NCBI RefSeq assembly: GCF_043641665.1
Contig: NC_092184.1
Location: 4,505,108-4,569,107 of the forward strand
From: Enoplosus armatus
Lineage: Eukaryota > Chordata > Actinopteri > Centrarchiformes > Enoplosidae
Length of the DNA: 64,000 nt
Reading direction: 5' to 3'
The translations under genes were made by a program, and so were the position numbers. Under the pieces are notes generated by a model. It was not told the origin of the DNA and ran no database searches. It was given only the letters and a program-made list of their open reading frames with translations. Of the stretch, positions 13,442-28,100 are shown piece by piece (positions within the stretch are counted from its first letter, which is position 1; every line of letters begins with the position of its first letter).

Positions 13442-14928
13442 ATGCCCGTGACCAGACTGAAGCTGGGGAAGCTAAAGGTGGTGCGGCGGCAGCTGCTGCA
13501 AAGGTACAGAACAACACACATCACCATCATCACCGACCAGTGATGACGCTTACACCTCAATGTAAAGAAAAGTTTATTCTCTAACATGTGTCTGATTTCT
13601 CTATAATACCCTTTAAAGCCATTTTGAACTCAAAATGAGTGACTTTGCTTGCATTATTGGTTGTTGTGGAAACTGTTGCAGTAACTATGGAGACAGGTAG
13701 CAGTCCTTAGTTTTTGTATGCATTCACAATGCTTTGAAGACAGCACTTGTGTTTAAAATGGTCTGCAATTTGTAGTAATAAGTGGAGTGACCATCTGTCA
13801 CAAAATAAAACAAACAAACAAATGTTTTAGAGATCTTCTGCCAGCACCCTAATACAATGTAGCTGAATATAATTTCATTTTTTAAAGCACTAGAAAATGA
13901 CAAACAAAACAAAAAAACAGTTGGCAGCAATATCTCTGTTACTCAGGATGATCTACAAACTTTGCTGTGTTCTCTTTTCATGGAGAACTGTCTGTGTCTG
14001 CACAGAAGGATGAGTCACAGTACTCCTTTCTGTACAGAGATAGCCTGAATGCATCATCTACAGAGGGCTATTTTTATGACAAATTGGTATGACTTCTGTA
14101 TGTTTATGAAACACAGTGGTAGAGTTGGGTTTGGTACCATTTTGTTAAATCTGAATCCAGTATCAATCAGTATCTTTTGCACACTTTATTCTTCACAAGC
14201 TACTTGCTTGAAATACTGGAGGTCCTGATTCAGAACTCAATTGGCAGCTCAATTGGTTCACTAGTGAGGCATCTTTACTCTGTTGGCCTTGTTGAATGGC
14301 AAAAAACATTTCAGATCAAACCCAACCACACTCATCATTGATGCCTGACAGTCAGCACCTGCTAAAACTTAGAAAATGCTGTCTGAATGTTTTGCACATT
14401 GTAAATTAAAAAGCGTAAGGAGAGATGAAAGGTTTGATATGAGGTTCGTTAGCCTTAGAGCTTAGTGAATCTGGGTATTTTATCAACCCGGAACCAGATC
14501 CAAAATAGAACCTGCTATTGGAACAGAAATATTACACCCGGTTGCTCAGTTTCATCAGAATTTATTTTGTTTCCAGTGCTCCACAGCCAGCTTAAATAAA
14601 ATAGGCTCCTCTAGAAGACAAATTGTTTTTCAGAATACTGTATCTTTAAAATATTTTTTAAAGTAATAATTTCATTAATCATGTAATATACTGCTCAGTG
14701 TCTTTTAAAATATACCACATTTTAGTCCTTATCTGGGTTAGTTCTTTGGTTAATTCCTAATTGACTTTACTAGGTATGAACACCAGCCATTTGTCTCCTG
14801 CCTGGCCGGCCTCTATGGGTGCCAATGGAGACGATACCAAAGAGCCCGGGCGCAGCCAGGAGAGTGCTGCTGCAGCAAGGTAAACACACAAAACCACACA
14901 TGCACACACACATACACACACACACACA

Positions 14929-14964
<36 letters not shown>

Positions 14965-16933
14965 GCACCATCTATAAGCAGTGAGTTGAGTTTGGTTAGT
15001 TTGCTGATCATGCAGAGAGTATTGATTCCCCAGCCAGTTTTCCTCCGTCTGACTTGCTGACTCCTACAGTCAGTTACTGCTTTTCTGTGAAAAATTATCA
15101 GCACATATTTACTCTGTCAGCTTATAACAAAATATACTGCTTCCATATGCACTTGCTAATATGATTGACTTCCTCTGTATCTGCCAGATTGAGTAGCATC
15201 AGGGAGTTGCTGTTTTGCCTCCAATTATGATTATACATCCTGTTAACATGGGAAAGCCTTTGACCTTTTGAAACATTAAAGGGTTAAAAACTAAAACATT
15301 TGATCAAAGTGCACTTGAAAGATTTAGTAGTTAATCATTCAAATAACTGTTTCATGACTTTATTTAGGTAGAAGTTGGTAGTTTGATGAGACAAAAAATG
15401 ACATCTGTGTGTGCGTTACAGGTGGAGTGTGGCAGTTTTGGCCTCCTGATCCTCACCTTCTTCCTGAGTTTTTTATTCCTCTATTTCTGGACTGAAGCTC
15501 AGAACGACTACATAGACTTTGACTGGTGGGTCACACAGCGCACATACTCTACATACTTGTTGGCAGGAGCACACACATTCATATTAGTTACAGTATGTTT
15601 TTTGTTATGATTTGTTGTCATCATGATGGGGTAAGGGTTAATTGTCTTGAATAAACAAATAACGTAAAAGAATGAGTGAATTGATCATCCTAATAATGAA
15701 TAAACGAATGCATAAAAATCTTGAAAACATGAAGCACACTATCTCATATCTCTCAATGGTTTTTCTTGGGCCTCTTCAGGTTTAACTTTGGGACTCTGGG
15801 TTTCTGGTTTCCCTGGTCTCTGGTCCTGCTGGTCGTTGCTGCTGGTCTCTTCACGTACATCGCCCTACTGCTGGTACACACACTGATATTACTTCAACCT
15901 GTCTAGTTTAATCACTTGCACCAAGATGAAATATAGTATAGACTCAACAAATCAAAAAGAAGCAAACAAAAAACACCTAGTATTCAGAGGTCTGATTATA
16001 CACTCTATGCACCTGTGTCGATTGAAGGTTTCCAGATCAAATCCCTCGATATGCTGAGAAAACCTTTGTGTAGATGGGAAAACCCATCCCTTTTACAGCT
16101 ACTGTGGTGTTCTTGAGCAAGACATTTGACTTCACTGCTTCTATTCTATCCACAGATTAACAGTAGTGACCAGAACCTGAGTCACTTCATTTTATTTTTT
16201 TCTCACTGTCCAGAACCGACATGGTTTGAAACACATTGTTTCAAGCACTCTGGTTTAGTCAGTTTCAAAAGAAGCAAAACCCATGTAGGAGAGTGTTACC
16301 TGAAGCAGCTTTATGTAACAATTTTTAATAGATGTCTAAACATTGTTCAGGTGCTGGCGGTGTGTCTGCTTTCTGAGGGTCAGAGGCTGTACCTTCACTG
16401 GAGCCACAAGGTATCACACTCACAGAGAATAAATAAACACAAACACTGACAGACAGTTATTTGTATTTTTATTTTATACGTTGTGTTTTCTCGTCCTCCT
16501 GTGTTTGTGTCAGACTGGCATCGTGGTGTCATTGGCGTTCTCCGTCACAGCCACCGCCATCCTGTCTGACCTCTGGAGCAAAGAGTGGAAGACTCTCCTT
16601 CTCTCCCTGCAAGTTAGTCAATCCTGACACAACAGCCAATCAGTGGAGAGAATTTCATAATTTTAATTTTAAACATTTTATTAGTGACAGCAAATACTAT
16701 TGCTATTTATATTGTGTTCATACAAACTGTCATTTGTGCTTTATATTTTGAGTGAAATATTTTAGACTGTGCTGACATCTTGGCCAATCCCTTAACTTTC
16801 TCTCTGTCTTCTGTCATTCTTTTCCTTTTTCATCTTTAGGTGACAGCACCTTTCCTCCATGTGGCTGCAGTCTCACTAATGGCGATTCTCTCCTGGCCAA
16901 TAGCATTGCACTTCTTCCGCATGAACAAGAAAG
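13442..16933 (+). CDS. gdpd4: GDPD exons 1-7: cytosolic N-terminus and membrane helices 1-4
   Basis: Residues 1-206. Residues 21-56 carry a Cys-rich juxtamembrane stretch (GECCCSK) that could be palmitoylated (inference). Hydrophobic helices are seen at about 62-79 ([18 protein letters not shown]), 104-129, 145-160 and 179-201. The motif [15 protein letters not shown] after helix 1 and LHWSHK before helix 3 line up with GDPD5. Exon 2 ends 25 bases before a CA-repeat run in the intron. Confidence 0.88.
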
Positions 16934-19328
16934 GTAAGCAAGTGAGTCTTTGTGAGCTTTGAAGCTAACAGCGGAAGGTAAATAATTGTTGTAATGGGTA
17001 GCAACTTTAAATGTGCAGATCTGTATCAAAATGAAACAGTACAAAATGTAAACAGTGGTCAGCGGTTGCTGGAAAAATAAAAGTACTTTTTGGAGTAAAT
17101 ATTGTAACCTAAACACTTAAACTTGTTCACCCTCGCTGAGTATTTTAAACTGATTGATTTACTTTCCCCTTGCCTCAATTCAACCCCCCTAACAGCTTAG
17201 CCAGTCCCTTCGGGACCCTTTGTTCATCAAAATACTCAATGTTTGGCAATGTTACAGAGAAGGAGAGACAGAAGAGTAGAAATCTAGTGACAAGCACAAC
17301 CAATCTCTCATCGACGTGACTGCAGTAACTGGAGGGAAGAAAGGGCTGAAGGACCTTGTTGAGATTACATATTGGCTGATCGCTGGCAGACAATGAACAG
17401 TTTTGGGTCTAAAAGCTTCAGTTGTTGTAGTACTGAGCTGCTCCGCCCGCCAGGAATAGAGCTATTCTGAAATCAAACATACCCTTCAGCATTGTGACGC
17501 ACTTATCTGGCAGGTATTATACAGCTGTAAACCTCCCTGCCCTCCCCATCCCTCGTTCTCTCTCTCCACTTCCTTGTAACAGAAAATCAATGTCACAATT
17601 TTGCTCTCTTCACTTTGTCTCTCTGATGCTTTCTGTCTTTTTTCATTCATTCTTTCTCTTGTTTTTTGTTCTCTTGATCATTCTGACCTCCTTTCTTACC
17701 TGCTCTGCCCCTTTTGCTGCTATCTGTTTCTTTTTTACTTCTCTTTGGTTCACTCTGTCTGTCTTGCATTGTTTCTGACTGCCTTGTCCTCTCCACTGAA
17801 TGGCTTTGACCTCTATGTCTCTCTGCGTCTCTCTTTGGTCTCCATGGGTACTGTCTCTGGTTGCCATGGTGAGTCAGCGGGTAGAGTGATGCTGAGTCAT
17901 GTCGGGGGTCTCTCCTGGCAAAAGATAAGGGAGCCAAAGCACAGGATGTAATATAGCTCTCCCCTGTAATACGGTATTGAGATGAACACCCACCCAAGCT
18001 TGGATTTTAGTGAATTCAAGCACTAATGGAACTTTAGATGTGAGAAGGGAAGGATGCTGGGTTAAGCTGGAAGCAGACCTTTAAGATTATTAAAACTTGC
18101 AAAAACTAGACATGCCACATGCAGTGACTTATGTCCACCAACATAGAGATTGTTTGTAGTCTTGACAGCCAGAAAAAAGCACACATTGGAGCGAATACAG
18201 AGGAAAACACGCTGAATGACGATGACGCGGCTGTCGCAAGGCAATGTCAGATTTGCTTCCTAACCAGACGGCCGTCATTGTGCCTGTTGCCCATATGGCT
18301 GCTGCTCAGCACCAGACCACCATGTTGATCCTATCAGGAAAGATTTACTGTATATAATCCTGATTAAGTTCTAATTTCTACACCAGCACACTCCTATAAC
18401 CCTTAATTGGACCATTTTTAAAGGCTTGAAAACAGATACACAGAATGGTTTTTGGTTTTGTTTGTGTGTGTATGGCACAGTGTACTGCAGATGGACTCCG
18501 TGTGTGTGTTTTTTTGCAGAGTTAATATCAACCATGATGTAATGTGCAGATTTCATATGAAGCCTTTGTGTAGCTAATAAATCAGTGTACTGGTACTTAA
18601 GAAATGACACTTTATGCTGACAAACTTTATACAAACACGCATATAAACAGACTCTCACTAATGTTGGCTGAAAACTGTGGGTCAGGACCCTAAATGCGTT
18701 TTTTGGTATACCTCCGGAGCGGTGGTTCCCAAAGTTAATCAATGGATTTTTTTCTCATGGCACCCAGAGCCACCCAACCCCCAATATAACATGCATATAT
18801 ATATACAGATACTTATCTGTCTGTTAGATTTAATATTATATTGTATATAAAAAAGTGGGCACCCACTTTGGGAACCCCTGTTCACTGTTCCAGAGATGAC
18901 GACTTCTGTTTGAATTCATCTGCAATAAAGTAAACTAGTAGGAGTTCTGGATTTAACAAAAGATGAATACGTTTTTACATCAACAATATCTTTGTGTTGT
19001 TGTGTGTTCTTCAGTGCGTCAGGTGGCTGTCCTGGGACTCTACCTGTCTGTGCTGTTCTCTCTCTACCTGGTCCCTCTGGGAATGTACTCACCCTGCATT
19101 AAAGAGACAGGAACGCTAGGACCCGCCCCAACACTCATCGGACACAGAGGAGCTCCAATGGTGAGACTGAAGTGAACCATGAGAGCTGGATCTCTCGTAA
19201 AGTCTGTGTTTTACTGACTTTGTTTAGTTTAGTTTATTGAACGGGGGCCTTGCACAACACAACTGTTGAGCCAGATAGGCTATATATCTAACTTATATCT
19301 GCAGTCCCCAGGAATGTTTTTGTCTCAT

Positions 19329-19378
<50 letters not shown>

Positions 19379-19507
19379 GTGTGTGTGCGTGTGTGTGTGT
19401 GTGTGTGTAGCTTGCTCCAGAGAACACTGTGATGTCGTTTGAGAAGGCAGTGGAAGCTGGAGGAGACGGACTGGAGACTGACGTCACCATCAGGTATTAC
19501 CTGCTCT

Positions 19508-19604
<97 letters not shown>

Positions 19605-22600
19605 AACATGTACTCTTGTGTTCTGTCCTGCATCTTTTCTGGATCAGTCTTGTAACAACACTGTTATCACTGCAGTGGCCATTGCGGCTTCTTCATTCGT
19701 CTGACGTCAAAACTGGAGAAGCCAACTTTCTCAGGTTTCCTGATCATTCCTTGTGCCGTGTGGGAATTGAAAACAAAAAACCCCGAAAACAAACACGAAA
19801 CACTTTTGCTAACTTCACGGTGCTCTGTGGAGCTTCTGACCACTAGTAGGGCTATAGAACAATGTTTTGCTGAACAACTCGCTGTTTTATTTGTTTCTTG
19901 TTTTGGTGAGAAACTGAATGTTAATGTAACAAGAAAAGTGCACAGGGTGCCTTTTTAAAATGGTGCTGGTGGTGATTCTGGTTTTGTGTGCATGTATTCG
20001 AGAACCACCCGATAACAAGAAGTGGTTTGTCATCTTTAAGAAAAAGTCCATGAGTGGATCATCCTGCTTATACTGTACCACGTGCCATATGGCATGACAA
20101 TAATAGCACCACTTTCATTTACTTAAATTATTTCTAATAATAACTTTCAATATCATTTCTTTATTCTAAAGATCATGAAATTTATTTACTGTCCCTATTA
20201 AGCAACATGTATTATAAAAGCCAAACAGCTAATCGCAGGAAAAGGTTTTTAGAAATACAGCTAAACTCAGATTACAGGAGTTTAAAACTCTAATATTGAA
20301 ATTGGTGCAGCCTGTGACAATGAATGTCCATTGATTAGTGACTTCCTGATTAATTGAACAAATTATTAAAATGTACATTCATAATTGTGTCAAGGTGACA
20401 CAATTATCTTTTTCAGTGCAATTATTAAATCATTAACAGTGTTTAATAACACAAAAGATCACAACATGTTTTCTTACTGCTAAAATTATCAGCGCTGTAG
20501 TCCCTCAACAGTGAACTGATGCTGAGTCTGTGCCTTGGTGGTAATTGCACAGATCAGATGCTAGCGTGCTACCCTCAGCGCTAAGGTGATTACTGCCATT
20601 CTAATCCAGTTAGCTGTTAGCCTTCCCATTTGCCCACGGCTGGTGGGTTACACACTATTTTACAGCCCGAAAACAGGAAGATTAGCAACACGGCATGACT
20701 CAGCGTTAGCGGGATAGCTTAATCCAATGCTGCTGTTGAGTCTGGTGAGTCTGGTATTTCCTGTGTGTGTACGAAGGATGTGTGTGGTCTGCATGAATGA
20801 TTGTGGCTACTTGGCAATTCCTGTATTAAACTGTCAAGGGTTTCGTGAGGCAATCTATTAGTGTGTGTGTGTGTGTGTGTGTGTGTGAATCTGTCTGTCT
20901 GTCTGTATTTATGGGCATGTACATAACTGATATCACTTGTGGGATTAATTGAGATGAGAGGCTCACTGAGATTGCTTGTGTTTGTGGGTTCACGAAAGAC
21001 AGATGGCTTTGTGAAAGCCAGACATAATGTGATTGCTGGTGTTTTGAACAGAGTTTAGGAGAATTAAATGCTTTTTGGTGAATTTAATCGTCCTCTTCTC
21101 CCCTTAATTCCTCTCCTTTCCTTGTTTCTTTTCCTTTCCTTTTCACTCCTCATCCCTGCTCTCCTTTACTTTTGTTCATATTCCCTTGTCACCACTTACC
21201 TCTCATTTTTGTGTCCTTCACTTTCCCTGTTTACATCCTGATTCTTCACTTTGTCACTCTTTATATTTCCATATATCCATCTCTGTAGTTATGATGGCGT
21301 TCCCTTCCTGATGCATGACTCCACTCTGAGGAGAACCACTAATGTCGCTGAGGTTTTCCCAAATCGAACACACCTCGATGCCTCCATGTTTACCTGGGCT
21401 GAGCTGCAGCAGCTGAATGCTGGCGACTGGTTCTTATCGGTGAGACTGAGACAGACTGTAAAAATACATCTCCAAATTTCATCTTTACAGCAACTTTGCA
21501 AATGTGGTCTTTATTTTATTTCATAAAAGTAAGAGGCTGAATTATTCACTGAGCCTTGAGAGAAGGAAATTCATGTAAAAACATGGAAATTTACCAAATT
21601 GGAGTCCAGATTTATATAAAAATGGCTACATGTGAATAACATGGATGTTGTGGCCTGTAATGTTGAAAACTGCAAAGAGTGAATTAGAAATAGAGCACAT
21701 CCTTTCGGTGCACTGTACATTAGACAGAGTTTCCAAAGGTAATTTGAGGTCCCCCATGCATCTAAATATTGTATTTCCTGTTGGAAGGGAACACTGACCA
21801 GGTCCTAGTTAACCAGTAACCACTAGGACTTCTTATGATGAGCACAGTGCTAGTTCTATCGAGTAAATAAACCTGATTCTTATATTACTGGTATTTTTCC
21901 ATCAATATTTTTTCTTGATGATGATCTTCTTTTCAACATAACTGCAACGCACTCTCTCTTACAGAGGGATCCCTTTGGTACCGTGTCGTCCCTATCTGAG
22001 GCGGACTGCTCCCAGGCCCAGAACCAATCTGTCCCCTCATTGGCCCAGTTCCTGGAGGTAGCGGCCGTTAGCAGCAGACTAGTGCTGTTTGACCTGCACA
22101 GGCCACCACACGGACATCCCTACAGTCAGTCATACATCAACACCACTTTGCAGGTGGTGCAGGCCCACATCAACTCCTCACAGGTAACTGTGGAGGGTGG
22201 ATGTATGTAAAAGGTTTTTCACATCCAGTTGAAATCTGACTTAAAATTGTATTATGTAATATATTTGTTAGGTTTGTTTCTCTCTGGCTACCATTGCTCT
22301 GCAAACATATCCATAGCATGTACTTTAATTAGGGTCCCGATTAAGTTTTTTGGTCTCAAACAGAGTCCTTTAATATGGAATATCTGCTGATACTGAGTCC
22401 AATCTGATACTATATACTATATTTACATAGCAGCAGAATATGTAATGTTTATTAAATATGTATCTGGCGCACTGAAATAACAGGTGTAACCTACTGAATT
22501 TGGAAAACCTTATTTTTCGCAAGCTTCTTAATCCAAATACGGAAGGTCTTTGTTCAAAACTATTACTTTGATCATCTGAAAATTGTTGGTATGATGTGAA

Positions 22601-23288
22601 TGAAAATTTAATTTGACAGGTTCCAACTCCTGAAATTGACGTGACGCAATCCGCTAGAGAGAAGATGTCTTACTGTCAGAGTTGTTGCAACTACAGAAAC
22701 ACAAAGTCCACTCTGATTGTACAGCAGTATTCCAGAGTGAAGGACATCTCTGATTTGAATATCTTCAAGAGTAGTTTTTCCTCTGTCATTTATTGATTGT
22801 TGCAAGTGGTGTCATCGTATTTTGTGCATTTGTGGATGTGTGTATGTTTATGTGCATCTGTACATTGTGCCTATGTGTTTGTGTGTAGGTGCTGTGGCTG
22901 CCATCTGAGGACAGGGAGCTGGTCCAGGCTGTGGACCCAGAGCTGCAGCAGACCTCTGGAGAAAAGGCTTCTATTCAGGAACTGACAGACGGCCACATCA
23001 CCCGACTAAACCTGCACTACAGCACCATGTCACAACAACAGATCAGGTACACACTGCTGCAAGAAGACACTGATCAGCACCGTGTGCAGGAAACAAAGTC
23101 CTCTTGCAATGATCACCACTCCACAAATACAAATTCTAAAATACAATTTAAATGTGGATGTTTGCATTTATTTGCATTGTTAATTTCTGATGAATTCACA
23201 GATTTAAAATGAAAATAGATATACACATACATTACATTCAAGCACTCGATTATGTTACGCAATCGTATCCATCTACCCGTAAAACACC

Positions 23289-23332
<44 letters not shown>

Positions 23333-23420
23333 CACATGTGTCTAGTTATGTAACTCAAGGTACAGATGGCCACCACATCCTCAGTGACTCCATGTCATTG
23401 CTTGTTGAACAGCCTCAGGT

Positions 23421-23460
<40 letters not shown>

Positions 23461-25098
23461 GAAGGGTAGGTAGATGAGAAGTTCATGGCAGGAGTGAGAA
23501 GGAGAGATGGAAGAGAAATAGAGGAAAGGAAAACATGGGTAAAAAGGAGCTTATTCAGTAGAGGAGAGAATTGGTTGGAGTGATATGAAGGAGGAGGAGA
23601 AAGAGGTGAGGAGAAGCAGTGGAAGAGGTACAGGCAGGCTGGAGATGGGAGTTCAAATAAGAGGAGGTGGTTTAGAAGAGAACAGGGTAAGAGAGGCTGA
23701 TAAGTAGTACAAGAGAAACAAGTGGGAGGTACTTTTACATAAACAGAAGCTGTGGGAGAACAATCTGGAAAGAAAGAGGCTAGAAAGATGGTTGAGTGAC
23801 TCACACATTGATGGTTTTCAACACAACTCACCTGGTCCACTGAAATAGTTTTCCCTTGTTGCTGTTTATTCATCTTCACTGTAACATCTCATGGAAATAT
23901 CAGCTTTGATGGCACCGTATTCGTCACCTACTAGAGATGCCTGATTGGATGAATCATTTTGCTACATTGTGTGGTAACAGTTGTCTCAAAGACATCGTAA
24001 GCATTTTGCATGTGTGATTATTATAATCAGAGCATCATTAAAAAGATATGGTCAAACCTTACATGCTGATTCTTTTATAGTGCAACTGTACAGGGATTTA
24101 CTGATGATTAGAAGGGAATAAGAGTTCTTCTCCATCTCTAATGGACAAACTGTAGAATATCACTACCAGGATTGGGTCATTTTCCAAGTATAGTTAACAA
24201 TACTTTCACTTAGATATCAGTTCATCAACAATACTTAATCTTTTTGGTATCTTTGTAATACAGAATGCCTCAAGTAAGTCCACCCACTCTTAATTAAAAT
24301 GAAATGTTTAAATTGAAATTAGGGATGCACTGCCGATCTACATCCAATGCTGTTTCTTTGAAAATGTCATGATAAAATAAAAATTTTCCACTATCCGTTA
24401 TCAGGTGCCAACTCAGTTTGTAGTGCCACTGTAGGCCCAGGCCTCATTACTTTACATAAAAAAAGATAAGTTCCACAGAGTTAGGCAAATAGATTTTAAG
24501 TAAGGAGAAATATAATGCACTGGTATTAATTAGGTACTCGGTACCCTCATGTCCCTCATGATGTTTCCCCCCATTGTGGAGTTGGTGACTTAATTAAAAC
24601 AAATTTTAGTGACCGCAATGATTGTAAAGATCATATATCACATGTTCATATTTTTTTACTTTTCATAGCATTCACAAGCAGTCCGTGAAAGTGGATGGTA
24701 AAAGAAGTTCCACTTCAGTTTTTTCAGCACCAATGATTAAGCACAAAGTGTTCATTGATTGCAGTGCAAAACAGAGTTGGATTGTTTCTGTTGCGTACTG
24801 CTGGTTGTGTTACCTTTTAAATAAGAGGTGTTTAGTTTTAGGGTGAATTTTGCAGTCAGAAGTTATTAAGTGCTGATAAAGTATGAAGCTGGTACTCCTC
24901 ACTGTTTCAACATCTTTTTAATAAGATGGAATCGCACCATCGGAACAAACTGTTTTGAACTGACCCTCCAGTGTGATGTCACAACCAGAAATAATAACGA
25001 TATTATACAACTCCGGGACATTATACAACTCCAGGTTGTATAACCTGCCAACCTGGCAAAGAATAACTTCCTTTCAGCTCTGATCTTCCTCTTAATAG

Positions 25099-25140
<42 letters not shown>

Positions 25141-28100
25141 CTCTCCCTCATCCTGTGTCTGTTTTTCTGTATTTCTGTTTACCTTACCAGATGATCATTA
25201 GACTTTCAAAGGACACTTTCATCCTAACAAACAGTCAGGGATAAGAGAGAGATACCTGTTTGTTTGTGTGTGAGTGAGAGAGAGGTGACTTTAATACCGC
25301 CATTGTGATAAATTACACCACTCTCTTCCTCCTTCTCCATCTTTCATTTCTTTCTAATCCAAACCCTCCTCCAAACACTCTCCTTCTCTGTCTGTCTGTA
25401 CTTTCTTTCTGTCCTCTCATTAACCTCCCTTCATTCTTTCCCCTCCATCTTGTAAACACCAACCCCATCGTTCATGCCGTACTTCCTCCTCTCCTGTTAC
25501 CTTCCCTTCTTTCTATCTCTCTTTTCTCTCAAGTCAAATCAAATCCAATAAGCTTTACTGGCATGAATGTTGATTGTTACATTATTGCCAATGCCAAATT
25601 ATATGTAATTGAATAGTACATGTCAATAAGAAAACAAAATAAAGTAGATTAATAATCACAAGACAACAAAAATGTTAAAGTACAATCCTTGAATAGATAA
25701 ATAAATATAAGGGTAGAGCAAGGGGGAATGAAGAAGGCGATTGTTTTATATTTGGTTACAGTAAGCAAATACATAGAAGATGTAAGGAAGGTTACCCTTG
25801 TGTTTGTGGTGATTTCTGGACATATGATGCTAGCTTTCTGATCAGTATATTTTGTGCTCTCATTGAGCAAGTGAAGCTCTGTCTTCACAGTGAGAAGGCA
25901 GCCTGTCGTCACTTGGTAGTCATGTTTGTCTGTGCTTCCTGTTTCCAAGGTTGTGGTCACTGAGTCTGTAAACCATCAGTGTTTTCTTCAGCTTTTTATT
26001 AGCTATAGTGGTGAGATATGGGCTATTGTGTTGGTGCATTTTAAGTTTTTGTAATTTCAGTTGTGTATAATTTGATTGGGTTGGATGATTTGTGCTAATG
26101 TATTGTTTTTGTAATCGTACAGGGTGTTGAGTCACTTGTGTCCCTCTTTGTGTTTCTCCTGGATTTTTTAAACAACAATTTTTCATTTCTCTCTCTCTCT
26201 ACAGTAAGTACCAGTCAGTGAACATCAGTACTAACCTGTATGTGATCAGCCAGCCGTGGCTCTACACTCTGGCCTGGTGTGCCGGAGCTCAGTCCGTAAC
26301 CACCAACTCCATCCACATCCTGTCCAACATCAACAAGCCACTCTTCCTCATGGTGAGCAGATTCAACTCTGTTATCAGATGTTATGATCTGTGATGTGAA
26401 GGTTAATTAAGGTTGGCCGTGAAGCAAAAGACAAATAGTTGAATTTGAACAAGTACTCCAGTGATTCAGTGTTGTACTTCCATGAAGTTTGGGGATCCAC
26501 AAGAGACAGATTAAAAAAGAATGGGTGAAGTGCCAAAAACACTGGATCTTACATTTCCCATTAATCAACTCAATAATATCACTCATAACCCTGGGTTGTT
26601 TTTGCTTTAGAAAAGCCCCCTTCAGAGCCACAGAAGACATTATAACTGATGAAAACTGATCAATGGAGTGTCCCTTTGAACAATAACACTGCTACAGAGA
26701 GCTGAAGTCCCACTCCACTTGAGGTTATTTTCTGTAGTGCTCGCCGTCTGTACTCATTACCCACATAGTTTTGACAACATTTCTGTGATGAAGACTCATG
26801 AGATACATTGTTGATAAATGCTAACAAAGTAATTACTGTTCAATCGTTTTATTTTAGATTATGAGAATATTAAAATGACTGAAAACACAGTATGATGTTG
26901 CAACTTTTCAAAAAGACACAATAAGTGAAACAGGTTATCGTTTAAAAAGTGGCTCTACATGGTGACTATTATAAACTTTCAACATTTGCTGTCAGAAACA
27001 ACAAAAAACAAAATATAGTAATGGCACATAGCTAGCCTACCAAAATGTTGAGGCACTTTGCATCTGTTTTTTGTGCTTTGAGTCCATGTTTGTGCTACTT
27101 AACAGATGGTCAGATTTGTCCAAGGTTTGTCTGCTAGAAATAGAAAGATATTCCAACAAATCTTTCTGATGGCAAGGCAGCTTTGTTTTGTCAACACATT
27201 TCATACACAGAAGCAATTCAATGCATTAGAGCAACATTTTAAAAACAAAAAAACAATAAAAAGTAAAATTTGTCAAATGTATTTTGGCTTCTCTGTGATT
27301 TATAAACCAACAGCAACATTTTCAAATCTATTGTTCTGCCTCTAACTTCTCACAGACTTAGGAGCTACTTGTAGTACTAAATGCTTTGTGAATTGCTCTT
27401 AGACCAAAAATTTAGGAGGTTTATGTTAAGACTGACACTGCCCTTATTTTTTCTTTCTCCTAACTTGGGCACTTAGGAGCTACTTTTAACCTTAGGCTGT
27501 TTTGGGACGATGGCTCCAGACTTGTACATTTATATTTTAGACATCTGGAATTTGCTCTTATCAACTGTGACTTTCACTGAGCAGGCAGGAGGTTCTGTTT
27601 GAAAATCTCTTCAGCAGGTATTGTGGATGTTTGAAGATTGAGCCTGTGACCTTTTGGTTACATAAACCTTTTCCCTCATTGCCTACAAGTCTGTGTAAAA
27701 TCAAATGAGTTAGATTACGTTTTTAATACGAGTTTTCAATACTTTATGGTCACTAAATGAAATAATGATATTCATGTTCATGCTCCCAACAGATCTGAGG
27801 AGCATTTTGTTTCAGAAAATGTAATCAACGCTTCCTCTCTCTGTCTCTCTCCAGACTCCGGAGGAATATAGTTTAATGTGGATTATGACTGATGCTGTGT
27901 CTGCCTTCCTCATCATTGCAGTTTTCATATTCCATTGGTGCGTAGACACACACATACGCGCACACACTGCTAATATATAATATGTAATGATCCTCCTCTG
28001 CTAATTGGAACATCTTGTGTTGGGGTGGTGAAGCTGTGCAGGGCTGAGTCATCCTGTCTGCTGATGAGGTTTTATTATTAATATGTAATCTGAGATGTCA

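Noticed and set aside
23360..23420. Possible extra GDPD exon ending at CTCAG|GTGAGG
   Set aside because: It has a good donor, but there is no corresponding insertion in the GDPD family at this place and no convincing acceptor. Exon 12 joins exon 13 in phase without it.
23415..23879. 154-codon minus-strand frame ending in a proline run
   Set aside because: The proline run is the reverse strand of the poly-G tract and the rest comes from the purine-rich flank; no stops arise because of base bias.
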